Assembly (NCBI RefSeq): GCF_000203795.2
Contig: NW_006281102.1
Location: 414,567-478,566, forward strand
Length of the DNA stretch: 64,000 nt
Origin: Batrachochytrium dendrobatidis JAM81
Lineage: Eukaryota > Chytridiomycota > Chytridiomycetes > Rhizophydiales
Direction: 5' to 3'
How positions within the stretch are numbered: the stretch's first letter is position 1; every line of letters begins with the position of its first letter. Below the pieces are notes generated by a model, which was given only the letters and a program-made list of their open reading frames with translations, did not search any database and was not told where the DNA came from. The position numbers and the translations under genes were made by a program. Below, one piece after another: positions 1 through 12,174 of this stretch.

Positions 1-1839
1 AGGAAAACATTGATACCATGCAAGCCATTGCTAAAATATCCAAGTCTATTAGGTAATTTGGATATATTGTAGTCAGTGCAAGCCAGTACAAACTAATGCA
101 AGCCAATTCAAGCTAATGCAAGCTAATGCAAACTAATCGTGACTAATACCAAATGCCTTGTTTATAGAGTACCGTCCAAACAGTTTACATTTAGCGGCAC
201 AAAAGATAAACGAGCCATCACAACTCAAAGAATATCTGTCCTGAATGTCAGGCCATCGGTTCTTCTTGGTGTCAACAAGCTTTTAGGCACGTCTCGTATT
301 GGCGATCTCTCATACCACAACACACGACTGATGCTTGGATCACTATCAGGAAACCACTTTTCGATTGTGCTGCGTAACGTTGAAGCACAGTCAGATCAAG
401 TCATACACCAGTCCATGCAATCGTTTAAACAAAATGGATTTATTAACTACTATGGCATGCAGCGCTTTGGAACGCGTTCGGTCTCTACACATTCTGTCGG
501 AATTGCTTTGCTGGCTGAAAAATGGGAACAGGCCATTGATCTGATCATGTGTCCCAAGGCAGAAGGTATGCATTGGATCATCGAGTATGACTATAATGTG
601 TATGGTTGCACGATATGCACTGAATCAAACAACTTCAAACAACTCGAAATACTGTATATCTAGATAGCGCGGATGTTCTTCAAGCCCGACTGTTTTGGAA
701 ACAAACACAAGATGCAGAAAAGGCTGTCGAGCTGTTCCATGCACGCAATCTGGCGGAGCGATGTATTTTATTTTCATTTGTAAACTCCAAGTGTAACACT
801 GCCTATTTATCAGCAGTTCAAGCGGTACGTTTGCATGGTGTATAGTGTATATCAAACAGTGCTGTATATGGCATGCTGACAGTCTGGTTGTTGACACTGT
901 CGTGACCGTAGATACCACGCAACTTGCGATTGATGTATGTACATGCATATCAAAGCTATGTTTGGAACCATATGGCAACAGAACGCATCAAACTGTATGG
1001 TCTCAAGCCGGTTGTTGGAGATCTCGTCATTCCAAACAAAGCGACGGTTGAGCCTAGGCTGAATACGACACATGTAAATGATCCCGATATTGCTCGTGAT
1101 ACGATTCAACCCATATACATTACATCCGAAGATGATGCTGCCAACTATACAATGCAAGACGTGGTTCTGCCACAACCTGGACATTGTGTTGTGTATCCCA
1201 AACACAAGGTTGCGCAAAAGTATATCGAGTTTATGGCCGTAGATGGATTCGACCCATACAACATGAAACGCAACATCGCGTAAGAATATTGAATCATTGC
1301 CGAGCTAAACTTGACATGATCTGACACTGATATTTGGAACATTAGTGATTTTAGTCTGTCTGGTGCATATCGCAAGGTGATCAGCGTTGCCACCAATGTA
1401 AACTGGTAAGTGACATCACTTGATTACTATCAGCATAGTGACGGCTTTATTGGACTGACACGTGTACTAGGCATATTCTTAAATACAATGATGCCAATGT
1501 ACCGCTTGTTCAAACAGACCTCGACATTGTCAACCAAACACCCAAGCCTCAGTCTGTTCCTGGTAAGTTGGTCAGCCATTTGGGTATGGTCATCTCGGGT
1601 TTATTTACTAACATGACGATTTATTGTATAACCAACTACACTATTATTGTATGATCAACTACACCATTATTGTATGATCAACCGCACTAGATGGCAAGTA
1701 TACTTCGCTTGTGGTTGAATTCACTCTGGGATCGTCGCAATATGCCACCATGGCATTGAGAGAGGTCATGAAATCAGAAACCAATTCAGGATTTCACACT
1801 CGGCTCTCGTCTGAAAAGCAAAACATACAGTCAAAATGA
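1..1839 (+). CDS. PUS7: tRNA/mRNA pseudouridine synthase PUS7 (TruD family), copy A, 5' end outside window
   Basis: PUS7 isomerises uridine to pseudouridine in tRNA, U2 snRNA and mRNA. Exons read as before-1..52, 168-565, 664-824, 912-1279, 1346-1405, 1471-1562 and 1691-1839, and the phases close to a TGA at 1837-1839. The TruD signature FSGTKDKRAITTQ carries the catalytic Asp. The family blocks NYYGMQRFG and IPRNLRLM are also present, and the C-terminal block VEFTLGSSQYATMALREV precedes the stop. The N-terminal part is missing only because the window begins inside an exon; the second copy shows that the exon continues upstream. It is tail-to-tail with OMA1, 137 bp away. Compared with copy B it has Thr and Glu where copy B has Ala and Lys (codons at 1122 and 1128). 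The family call is secure. Whether both copies are expressed cannot be read here. Confidence 0.9.
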
Positions 1840-1976
1840 CAATTGTGATTTGAAAATGCAAAATGCAAAATGAATCTATAATCATATATTTGTCCATTTC
1901 CTTAGAGCACCGATAAATCCTCTATTGATCATTTGCATCTGATCGTCATGAACAACAGTCAGTAAATAGCCATACA

Positions 1977-3548
1977 TCACCAATACAAATGTCGACTTGC
2001 CTCGTTGCAGCCAGAGTCTACATAAGTCTGCATGGCTTCAGGCAGCCATTTTTGAATTTGGTCTATACGGGACTCATCGCTAGGATGCGTGCTCAAAAAC
2101 TGAGGCATATTGGCACCTACTTGAGATGCACTCATTCTCTACCATATATCCCGGTATCAATGATGCGTGCAACAAACATAAACATCATGCCAATCAAAAT
2201 ATTGCAAACCATACCTGCCAAAGTTGAATGGCTGAACTCGGATTATAGCATGCTTTGGACATGATCTGGAGTCCAATATAATCGGCCTCGGACTCGCATT
2301 TTCTTGAAAACGGTCGCTAAACATGCAGTTCGAATCAACATACAAATGCAATAAAGTCTGAAACACTTGATCTGCAAAACACATTACCAGAATAGCGAGT
2401 TCCATAATCATGCCGCGAAACAGTGACCCATAGTCGGGTCCAAGAAATAGTGTAATGAGGATCTGCGGAATCAACAATAGTTTTCCCCATGCAAGTTTCT
2501 CTGCTGAATGACGAGCTACATGATGTGCAATCTAACCATTGGTATTGAATCAGTCATTCTTGGTATAAAAATCTTGTCCAATCAACCATTCTTGGTATAA
2601 AAATCTTGTCCAATAACAAAATGAGCGATTTAGCTTACCTCATGACCAAGAATAGTTGCAATGCCATCCTCGTTCATTGCAATAGGAATAATACCTGAAA
2701 ACACAAATATCTTGCCATTGGGCAGAACAAATGCATTGGTTTGTGGATCGTTAATCACAAACACTTCCCAGTCAGGACTGGCAAGACCACTGGCTATATT
2801 CCAGAGTTTCAAGCGTCAACCATTTATCGAGTATATATTGAAATGGCTTGACTGTTCAATACCTTTGATAAGACGACCAGCAATTCTTCTTACAAAAACA
2901 CTTTGAGGATGATAGGCAGGCAATATTGCATGTCGATATTCGTGCATGACAGCTTCATAAGTCTGGTTGCCAATCAGTCTTTCCATTCCAGGCGAAACAT
3001 CGTTGAATCTACGACGTCCGCTGATTGGCACAGTTTCTAAATGCTCATAGTAGTATACTGAAAACAGTACAATACATCCACCTATCAGCAAATAGAATCG
3101 TTTAGACGGATAGATGCGTGGATGACCTAGATGATCTGTACAAGTCAGTCACTATTCATATTCTGGACTCAATAGACGGTATGCTGCAACACTATCAATC
3201 CTGACCGTTTTTGAATCTCTGGTATCCATCACTGGCTGTTATGGGTGAAACCAAGGTGGTATTTTTGGTAATTCGTCGACTAGGCTTGGATTGGTATTGG
3301 GATCTGAACTGAACGGATGAAACCAGTGACCGTTGTGAAATGGGTGATGCTAGTTGACCAACAGATTGACTGACAGGTTGACCAACAGATTGACCAACAG
3401 ATTGAATGACCAATTTGTTGCTGATTTTCACAATGGATTGAATGGTTGTAGCCTGTCGGCCAATGCTCGAAAAAGTGCGAGTCAATAATTGTGGTAGTAA
3501 AGCCATGAGATGAGCTAAAGGGTCAAGTTGGATTTGGTTGGAAACCAT
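1977..3548 (-). CDS. OMA1: Mitochondrial inner-membrane metalloprotease OMA1 (M48), copy A
   Basis: OMA1 is a stress-activated zinc protease of the mitochondrial inner membrane; in animals it cleaves OPA1. Six exons on the minus strand: 3206-3548, 2863-3135, 2639-2793, 2388-2531, 2215-2316 and 1977-2138, giving 392 residues. An N-terminal Ser/Gln-rich region of about 115 residues looks like a presequence, followed by one membrane segment (FYLLIGGCIVLFSVYYY). The zinc site HEIAHH is split by an intron after HE. The third ligand lies in ESEADYIG, and the C-terminal family block FLSTHPSDESR is present. Copy A lacks a two-residue Gln-Tyr unit in the presequence that copy B has. All catalytic residues are intact, so this copy is potentially functional. 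The start is the first ATG of the presequence exon. Confidence 0.9.
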
Positions 3549-4105
3549 GCATCAATCTCGCAACTAGCATCGAATGTTCATCTAAAACTGATCGAAACCA
3601 TCAATCTGACCCAAACCAACTCGATCGAGGTTTTCGTGTTTATTGAATCAACGCTGACCAACACCATCAACAATGGATTACAAACGACTGAATGAAATTC
3701 AATCCATTTGATAAAAACACAACTGTCAATGGATTCTAGTCCATGTGATATATTAAGAGTGGTGTCATTGTCTAGACACCGACTAGTTGATAGTCCAACT
3801 ATCAGATATAATACTGTAGTGGTAAATATTATACTTTGATATCGATTTGTATTCGTATGCAAACTGATCAAAACCTGGATGGAAGTTGTTTGATCAAATG
3901 GATGACTTGAAACTGTTATTTGAATAATCAACCAGTCGAAATCATGACCATATCCAACAACCGTGTTGATCTAAACCCAATAATCGATCGTTTAAACTAT
4001 TTATAACAATAACAGCCAGCAGTTTATTTAAACGAGTTACAACAACATCCAATAGATTGACAGCTCAAGTATAGTGCAAATACAGTCCAACTACAGTGAT
4101 GATGC
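3549..4105. other. Intergenic part of the duplicated segment, upstream of OMA1 copy A
   Basis: About 560 bp between the OMA1 start and the acyltransferase remnant. The same sequence lies at 18757-19313, and most of it again at 36325-36842. An open frame of 117 codons (3578-3931) appears in the copies, but it begins and ends without family similarity and is shared only because the DNA is duplicated, so I treat it as noncoding. It probably holds the OMA1 promoter. Confidence 0.6.
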
Positions 4106-4209
4106 CTACTTTTGTTGTTGGTTCAAACCAAATAGTTTCAGGAATCTGTCCTTGGCATGATGCATTGGATGCATTTGTTTTGGTGACTCGTCTGTCAATG
4201 GCACATCAC
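4106..4209 (-). pseudogene. 3' remnant of the duplicated acyltransferase gene
   Basis: The last 34 codons and the stop (4106-4108) of the acyltransferase found complete at 17215-18756 and 34783-36324 are present here in reverse. Identity ends abruptly at 4209. Upstream of that point there is no acyltransferase sequence, so this is a fragment left at the edge of the inverted duplication and cannot encode an enzyme. Confidence 0.9.
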
Positions 4210-4351
4210 AATTGATCCTCAGCACATTACAGTAATATTCATTCAAAACACCTGTATCTATTTTCAGTGATTGCTAAATATTCATTGCGCTTTCTATTAC
4301 AAATCGACTATAATTTGCCAATTTCATCCAACTTAGTTTTCAAACTTGGCC

Positions 4352-6188
4352 ATGTTTTTAACCCCTCAATCTCGATATATTTTATATGGCATGAATATGG
4401 AATCAGCACTAAGATCTTGTGGTATTTCAACACAAGCAATACACAGATTCAAAACCCTAAAATGTATTCATCAGCAACCACAGTCATTCGCTTCCACACA
4501 GTTACTCACCTGCATCATGTATACTTCGTCACCTCACTCCAATAGATTCTTGTTAGCACAATATTCAAGTCATCAGCATTACCATCGATTTGCGTCTGGC
4601 ATTCCAGATAATAATCAAGTTAGCAAGAACAGTCCCTCACTTACTAATGAGTTTAAAATTTCTAAAAAAACTATGCAGTCGAAGCAAGTGTTTGAAGATT
4701 CAGTCGAGCATCATATACTTGTTTCTGCTCTGCATTTTATCAAAGATACCTCTCGCCTTTCTGACTTGGCTTCAAATGTATGTCTGAAATCATACTACCT
4801 ATTGATTCAACTATTGATTTGCTATAAAATACTGCCTTTTAAGCTCATTATTTTTATTGTATATACAGGTGAGTAAATTTTCGTTGGTTTATCGGCAAGC
4901 AGCTCTTGGAGTGATAATTGAAAACCTTTATAATGCTGGAAAAATTGCCAAATGTATTCAGCTCTGCTCAGGCGAATCTGTTTCTGACTACCATATCCAA
5001 CCCAATGGAAGGATATTTGATACTCTCATTATTAAAGCATGTCTCGAAGGCTCTTTCCAAGACATCCAGGTAGCAAAAGATTTGACCAAACTCGCCATAC
5101 TACGAAAAATCAAACTAGGTACCCCAGCCATTTCCATTCTTATTGAGAAGCTCGATCAAAGCAATGATTGGGATAGTCTCCAATTGCTATGGAAGCATGT
5201 TATGCTTAGTAACGGATCAATTGATGACATATCTGCAAATGCCTCGATCGGGTTTCTTCATTTACATATCCACTTGGCAAAACAAATCCTTAATCCAATC
5301 AAATACGTTGATCTTATTTTAATGGAAGATTCTTCCAAGAGTGATACATTGTCTATTTCGTCCCAGCATCTCAAGGCAATGGATGAGCTGCTTCAAGCTC
5401 GATCGGTTGAGGACATGACCATGCATGCACTTTACATGCTTGTGCAAACGCTAATCCGTCTTAACTGGAAACACGAAGCAATGAACTTGGAAAGACTGGT
5501 AGTGATTGCCTATTCGAGTCACGGACTAAAGCATTCAATGTTTGCTGAATTGCGACGGTTTGTGAATTCATCGTATTCGGAGCAAAGAATTAAAGAGGAT
5601 CGATTTGGAAAACGTCTTCTAGAGTTTGCTGGCGAGAATTGGTCCAGAGAGCAGTGGTATCGAGTCAGTATGAAGCTACTACATACCCTGATTGTCAAGG
5701 GGTGGGTCCAGGAGGCAGGCCAGGTGTCCAGAGCCATACGAAAACTCTACAGCAATTTGAATGAGCTAATCCAAGAAATCGGAAAAGACAATCTACAAAA
5801 TCCCATGGCAGCCGTGTTTTTGTTACGGCTATCAGTATCTGAAAGCAGGCTGGTTGTGAAAAGGGATATTTTTTCAACCATGCAAAAACTGGTCCGTCAG
5901 TTGCAAGAAAAACACTCTGCTCAAAAGGTGATGGCATTTTTCGGAAATGCTATGCAGACTATTTATGGTGATGGAACAAATGCCAATGCTGTAATTTTAT
6001 GCGATGCAATGCTGCAAGGAATGCTGGATACATTCATGACAAGTTGGGATGCAAAAGATATTTTTGAATTGGTGTTTAGGTATTGGATCAAAGCACCTTC
6101 AAGACTAGTACAGATCCTAATCCTTCATGTAGAATCGAAAAAGTGGACGGATATCTCCAAATCAATTCAAACTTGGGCTACTGACTAA
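4352..6188 (+). CDS. Hypothetical helical-repeat (PPR/TPR-like) protein, possibly mitochondrial
   Basis: Two exons (4352-4777 and 4869-6188) join in phase to give about 581 residues; the ATG at 4352 is the first in frame and a second candidate is at 4388. The N-terminus is rich in Ser, Gln, His, Arg and aromatic residues with few acids, which resembles a mitochondrial presequence. The rest is almost entirely alpha-helical in composition, with degenerate repeats of about 35 residues such as NLYNAGKIAKCIQLC and GRIFDTLIIKACLEG, as in pentatricopeptide or TPR solenoids. No catalytic motif is visible. A role in mitochondrial RNA or ribosome biology is only an inference from this architecture. The gene starts about 140 bp from the edge of the duplicated arm. 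Confidence 0.7.
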
Positions 6189-6408
6189 AGAGCATATTAG
6201 TGCTATGAGCAGGCTATCATGCTCTAGTTAAAGAGTCGACACGACAAACGGACACGAGATTTAATCGTCTTGGCAGCAACATTCGAGTATTGGTTTACTC
6301 CAAAAGCTGGATAATCGATAAAGTTTATTGTAGATGTGTATAGAAAACTTGATAGAAAAGAGTTGGGAGTTTATAAAAGAAACGTGCGTATAATATCATT
6401 ACCGTATT

Positions 6409-8276
6409 TTACAAATAAATCATGCCACCACCAACACTTTTCCCTACCCATAAGCTCGACCCCACAGTTGGTGGAATTATAATAGGTGGCCGGATAACAA
6501 AATGGTCCAAGAACGGAGTCAGTGTGATTGCACTCAAGAAATAAAACAAAATGCCAAAAGCAATCGAAAATGGGAGCGCTGGGAGAGGTTTTCTGTATAC
6601 TGCTAAAAAGAAGATGGTCATACTGAGTCCTGCAGTTACAGCGACAATTGTTGACATGGTGGTAATCCAATCAAATAATGCTAATCGACACAAAGGTAAA
6701 GTAGGATTAGTAAGCTATTAGACAAAAAATATATTGGGCAAGCATTAAGCTACGGATTACTGAATGAAATCAGTAAAAAATACTTACATGCTCTGCCAAC
6801 TAGTACACTGTAAAATACAAAATCTCCCAGACCCAGTTTTAATCCGCTGTCTTCATCATCATCCGTATCATCCACGACAGGAGGAATTTCGTAATTATCG
6901 TGATTGCTTGTATTGATTCCTGGATGATTCTGTCGAATATCGCCCATTGTTTCCAATTCAATTCCTCGTGAAGATAAGTCGGCTTGTAAGGGTCGTTCTT
7001 CCAATTGATCTGTTGTTGATAGATAGTAGGTTCCAGCATTGTTGTCGGGAGTTTCATCCCTAGCATTATATCCTGCGGTTGGGTGCTCAGTAGCTAAAGG
7101 CAAGGATGCTATATGTCGAAGTTGAGTAAATTCGCTTTTTTGATCTACAGCTGGAGATACACGAGATGACGGATGGTTTCCTGGCGCTGCCATAAATACC
7201 ATTGCTATGAAGAAAAGATATGGACGTAAATAATGACAAGTCTATTAAAGATCATGCATACAATGGCAACAGCTATAGAATGCCAAAACATCAAAGGACA
7301 TACCACTGTACAACAATGCCGCTGGAAGCTGTTGATCTTGAGTTTGTGCACTTTCTAGCAACAGACGCAATGGACCAAATGGACACAAGACCGCGATTAA
7401 ATCCCAAATAGCAAGTAAACCCAACAAAATCCATGTGACCAAATCGGGCAGCTGAGAAAGTGAAAATGCCATCATGCTGCTCATAAGAATCAAGTAGCCT
7501 TGTTGGATGAAAAGCGGACCTTTCCAGAAGATCACTGCCAATCCAACAGCAACCAGGTTCCACAAAAAAAATGCAAAGCTAATGTAGTCAAGTGGTAAAG
7601 CAGCAACAAAGAGAAGTGTAGTTCCAAGCATATATCCAAAGTATCCCAAAAGAAGCATAACCACAAAAACAAAAATTCCATAGATAATCTGTTTAATTTA
7701 GCATGAAATATAGACGTTAATAACTTTAAATGAATATGACAGAAAATCAAACCAACAAGTACCTTGATTTGACCGTATCTAAACAAGCACATGATGATGA
7801 TAGTAGCCACAATAATTTGTGAAAGAATGATTAGTGCGGTCATCAAGGAAGATGTATCTTGAGTTCCATTTCCTGAACTGCCAAAGACTTGACCAACGCT
7901 GACTGATGAAGGAACAGTAATTGGAACACTAAATAAAGTAGGCATTATTCATAGATTAGAATCCACCAGTAGCCATATTATTCATAAAACTTGTGATTTA
8001 CCCAGTATCGAAAATAGAATCAACGGGATTAGACAGCTTCACCCATAGCACTGACAAAATAATGCAACACATAACCGGCTTGATGATGGTGTATATCTGC
8101 TTCATGTAAAACCGCATGTCCATAATCCGTTCTTGTTCTGTAGGATCATTTTCTGTAGCCAATTCAGAGTCATTTCCAATAATGATTGAAAAAACAGATA
8201 TAAAGTTAGCGATATATGGTGTATTAGCATGCTTAACAAGCCCTTTTAACCTGACACAGACAGCCACATTCGACAC
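6409..8276 (-). CDS. Presenilin, catalytic subunit of gamma-secretase (intramembrane aspartyl protease)
   Basis: Exons on the minus strand: about 8276-8002 (5' end unresolved), 7928-7763, 7688-7304, 7204-6788 and 6680-6409; the four downstream joins close in phase. The protein has many hydrophobic helices. The first catalytic Asp lies in IWDLIAVLCPFGPLR and the second in the GLGD motif (LGLGDFVFYSVLVG), followed by the PALP motif that completes the presenilin active site. A hydrophilic loop of about 110 residues separates the two catalytic helices, as in other presenilins. The residue before the first Asp is Trp, where most presenilins have Tyr. No in-frame ATG precedes the conserved region in the first visible exon, so the start is probably in a further upstream exon between about 8280 and 8400. 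Presenilin is known from early-diverging fungi but not from Dikarya. Confidence 0.88.
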
Positions 8277-8406
8277 ACTGTTTTAACAAGGCATGCGAAC
8301 ACATAGGAAGACTGAATCAAGTATACATGTACTAGCTCCATCAACAAGGGAAACTCATTTATGGAGTAGACTGTTCCATGAGTCTGACTAATTGTGGCTA
8401 TCGAGC

Positions 8407-8877
8407 TCAATCATCACTGTAACGTATATAAATTTTACCTCCAGTAAATCTTCGAGCGGCGTTTGAACTCGTCGTCATATTTGAAGACCCGTGGGTAGAC
8501 GAAGCAGGAGCATTTAGAGTAGGTAGTGTCTGTCGTTGCTGCTGAGATTGTGATTGCTGATGGATTTGAGGGTTATTTGACAAGGTTTCTGAACTATCCG
8601 GTGGATTCTGTTGTTGTTCTTTTAGTTGTTGCTGTTGTAAACGCTCTTGTTGAATTCTGACGGACCCTTCACAGCAGGTCTTATGAACAGGCCAGTCTAT
8701 TCTCTGGCATTCGACTGAGCAGTAGAATCTAGGCACAGTAGCAGTGGAGGCTGGTGATTGGTTGGCCCCACATAATGAGCACATGAACAAAGCAGGCTTA
8801 CTACATACATCGCAAGTGGTAGAAGTAGTGGGATTATTATCACCCGTAGCTGGAGTGGCAGTCTGATGCGACGCCAT
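8407..8877 (-). CDS. MYND-type zinc-finger protein with glutamine-rich C-terminal half
   Basis: Single exon, 156 residues, ATG at 8877-8875. Residues 23-70 contain the MYND Cys/His pattern: CDVC, CSLC, then FYCSVECQRIDW and HKTCC. MYND fingers bind Pro-rich peptides and recruit partners in transcriptional repression and methyltransferase complexes. The remainder is disordered and rich in Gln and Ser, with no SET or other catalytic domain. It lies 130 bp beyond the visible 5' exon of presenilin on the same strand. A fusion with presenilin is unlikely, because this frame ends in a stop before the presenilin exon. The specific function is unknown. Confidence 0.8.
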   Translation of the reverse strand: MASHQTATPATGDNNPTTSTTCDVCSKPALFMCSLCGANQSPASTATVPRFYCSVECQRIDWPVHKTCCEGSVRIQQERLQQQQLKEQQQNPPDSSETLSNNPQIHQQSQSQQQRQTLPTLNAPASSTHGSSNMTTSSNAARRFTGGKIYIRYSDD

Positions 8878-9874
8878 GAAAGTGTTTAGTCCAGCTATAA
8901 AGATGAGTTTTTAGTTGATTACGGCCGGTAGCAGTTGAAATGAGAATGGAGTGATAAAATGAGGAACTGTTAGCAATCATCAATGTCATGTTTTTGAAAG
9001 TATTCGCGTAAATTTCATCAACTGCACGAGCGTAGTCTGCTTTTGGTAGCTGCGACTTGTCAAGTTGAACGTTTTTTGGAGTTTGGGTCTGATTTTGTAC
9101 TATGGGTTTTTACTGTGAGTTTTCGTTATGAGGTTGAACTGTGGGTTTTCATTGTGGGCTGCAGGTTTGCTACAAAATGAAAGATAAAGGTTTCACCATC
9201 TTGATTTTTTTATAATTGTAATGTTGCCCAAAAACATTGCAGTTTCTTTTATAACAAACCTAAATATTAACCTCAACATCGTGCTCGCAAATTTAACAAT
9301 ATGTATTTCGTGTCTTGCTTCACCCATAAGTGTGTTGGACCAAATGATTGACATTGCCCTATATTTACAACCGTATTCACGTAAAATGAAACACTTGTAT
9401 CTTACAATCACTATGTTGCTCCAGAATAAACAATCGTTACATATTCGCTGTTTTTGTACAAGAATGAGCATGGAGATCAATCAACTAATGAGTTCAAAGA
9501 GCACAGTGTTGTCCAGTAAGATTGACACCAATTAAACATGGCTGTTTATCATGTAGTGTAGTTTAATGTTTCATCTTACGTGAATACGGTTGTAATCGAG
9601 TGGATTAACAAGCTGGCCGTGTCAGCATGTCGGATTGTCGTCATAGTACAAAAGATACAAGCAATACACTTGCGTTATTCAAATCAGAAATCTACTGATA
9701 TTTGTAAAACATCAAAAAGACAATCAAATCTGATTATACACAAAAGTATGAATGAATTGTAAATACTTTTGCAAAAACACGATATACTGATAGTTGCCGA
9801 CATTTTTTATTCTTCACTCCATTCTCCTGTCCTTTATCGCTGACTGTAAACTTCTTTTCACAAACCTTGTCAGT
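8878..9874. other. Intergenic region between MYND gene and RSPH14
   Basis: About 1 kb, AT-rich. It contains the inverted-end element at 9365-9595. Several open frames of 60-104 codons here lie across that element or in low-complexity AT-rich DNA and have no recognisable family. I see no other gene. Confidence 0.6.
9365..9595. mobile_element. Short inverted-repeat element (MITE-like), full copy
   Basis: The element is 231 bp. The left end reads TTACAACCGTATTCACGTAA and the right end is its near-perfect reverse complement; the match extends about 30 bp into AAAATGAAACA. There is no coding capacity. It belongs to the family also seen at 25629, 31131, 37425 and 53055. Confidence 0.75.
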
Positions 9875-11668
9875 TCATGGCCGCCACATAATCACTGCTA
9901 TTGCTTGTTGTGCAGCTTCTGCAACACCTACCGAGTCTGATGCTACCAACTTTTCGAGCTTAACCCCATAATTGAAATGGATATGGTCAAATCAACAGGC
10001 TGCATTCAAAGTATTCTTTGACAAGGTTTATATGTTTTACCTTTTGAATGCCATGCTGCAACTGGAATCGTCCTCTATAGTCTTCGGCACAGTTTGTAAT
10101 AGTCTATTGATTGGAAAAACATGTACATGAGTACCAATTGAAGCTGTAGATCATGAATGGCATTGCAATGAATACCTTGATGACATTCAGCAAAACAAGT
10201 TCATTGGTATCAGACAGCAGCTCGATTAGAATTGGCAATGCATTTTCTCGAACCATGACTCTTTTTGCGTCACAGTCGATTGTAATACTTGTATACGTTA
10301 TGAATGGTATGAATAGCATGCTTAGTATACCATAACACTATTATACATGATCATGACCAAGTACACTTCAATCCATACTACCTCATTAACGCTCCTGCTG
10401 CTGCTGCACGCACATCCGATCTTCGATCGCTTAAAAGTGTAATGAGAACAAGAACTGTATCGGTTTCTGTTGCCAATCGTTTAGCCTCGTGAAAGAAACT
10501 ACACATTCAATTGAATCAATGATGGATTGATATCACTAAAGTCGAATGGCGATAGTTTCTTACCTTAGCATCATGATACAGCGACACGCAGCAACCTTTA
10601 TATCACCCACAAGACTTTTTCTTGCAATATTTGTGAATTGCTCCATGGCATGATTTTCAAGAGCAATTTTGGAAATCTCATTTTCTGTTTCAAACCGAAT
10701 ATAGTTGTAGCATGTGTTTAGCATTGAAACCTGAATCTCCATATTTTCAACAGATAGTCGTTCTACTATTGGCACAAAAAAACTATATTGTAGTGTGCTT
10801 TGAACGCCTATAATAAAATTCAAAATGAGAACACTCAATCTAAAGGTTATTTTCCAAGTTCCACATGCATACCTTGTTCTTGAGCCGTCACACTGCAGAT
10901 AACATCAAATGTGTGTTTGCGAACCAGATCATCTGGATCGGTAAACTAATGCCAATTATTGCATGATTAACACTCACCTGGTCAAAACCTTATTTTATCA
11001 GCAATGATAATATCATTTCACTTGCCAGTTTCATTAGACACTTTAACGCTTCATGATGGATTATATCAGCACGCCCAATTGCGTGTCCTGAAATAGTACT
11101 TAGTATCTCTGTTGCTTTTTGGCGACATGTAAGATCATCAAGACTTAAAAATGGAATAAGCCTGTCTACTATTCCTGCATCAACACTTTGAACCACGTTT
11201 TCTGGACTGTGGCATAAATCTGCTAAAAATACTAATGCCTTTTGTCGAGAGTGCAATTTACCATCTTCAAGCTGGCTCACCTGGCAAGACATTATTGAAT
11301 ATTAATTTCAAATGATTTAATATTCCAAAGCAAACGAGCCAAAAAGTTTTTGATTAGACGGGTTGAAATAGAGTATATCATCCAGTATGACACGAGTATA
11401 ATGGTTTGTATCAATAGCTGCTTACCAATTTGGGAATGGCTTGACGACCATATGCCAGATGACAGCGAGTAGGGTCGACATCTCTTGGCAAGACAGACAC
11501 AAAAGCAGTGTCGGAAGCAGCAAGAGAATCAGTCGCGCCTTTGATTGAAAAGGTGCGAGACAACTGTCGAGTAAAGGCTACATCGAGTGATGAACGAGCA
11601 TCCAGGGATATATCCTGCATGGATGAATGTGCAGTATCAAATGGTTTTTCTTCCAATGCAATGTCCAT
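9875..11668 (-). CDS. RSPH14: Radial spoke head protein 14 homologue (armadillo-repeat flagellar protein)
   Basis: Eight exons close in phase: 11426-11668, 11026-11280, 10873-10945, 10564-10807, 10382-10498, 10176-10287, 10041-10103 and 9875-9958, giving 396 residues. The N-terminal block DVDPTRCHLAYGRQAIPKL and the following RQKAL repeat match RSPH14 (formerly RTDR1), an armadillo-type component of axonemal radial spokes. The rest consists of successive helical repeats (for example VDRLIPFLSLDDLTCRQKA). The intron after exon 2 has a GC-AG boundary with donor GCAAGT. The gene is divergent from NMA111. Its presence implies a motile flagellated stage. Confidence 0.88.
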
Positions 11669-12174
11669 GTTATATGGTCGAACCAGATATGAAATTAATC
11701 TAAAATTAGACTAAACTCGATGCAAGAGTTTAATTTTGGGTTGACCATATTTAACCGATTATTTTGCTTTTCTTGAATCAACTTGACAGTAATTTGATGG
11801 TTATTGTCTAGTATTGATGGATTTAGTGTTTGAGTTGCACTTGGTAAGATTGTACTTTGTAGTCGCATTCACATAAACGAAATATTAAGAGTGTGATGAA
11901 CAGTTGTAAGCGAATAGTTAGAGCCATCAATAAGAATGACATAGTTGGAAGCAGCGTGTTAAAGAGAATGAGATTGACATCAAGAACATTAGACAGTGTG
12001 TGTGATGGGGATCTTTACACGATCCAAGTAAGCGAGTCTGCAGTCTAATGCTTCGTCTTCAAGATTCAAGCCTGCATTCAGGGTTTCCCCAAAACACATC
12101 AACTGACCATTGACTCGAGTAGATCTATAAAATATTGTGCTATACGTTATCAACTGGCATACTCGATATATCTG
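11669..12174. promoter_or_regulatory. Divergent intergenic region RSPH14/NMA111
   Basis: A 506-bp spacer between two divergent start codons, presumably holding both promoters. I see no repeat, RNA gene or clear motif beyond AT-rich tracts. Confidence 0.4.

Larger units (their letters stand above)
1..4209. repeat. Inverted segmental duplication, left arm (copy A)
   Basis: This arm is the reverse complement of 18653-22860. Position pairs sum to 22861 over PUS7, 22868 over most of OMA1 and 22862 near the inner end. The differences are one 7-bp unit (near 1860), one 6-bp unit (near 3290) and scattered single bases. The inner boundary lies between 4209 and 4210, inside the acyltransferase coding sequence. 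The outer end reaches the window edge, so the arm may be longer. At base 1 the sequence is still inside a PUS7 exon that continues in the other copy. Confidence 0.95.

Noticed and set aside
9193..9535. Overlapping frames of 95 and 104 codons on both strands
   Set aside because: They straddle the element at 9365-9595 and have no family similarity.
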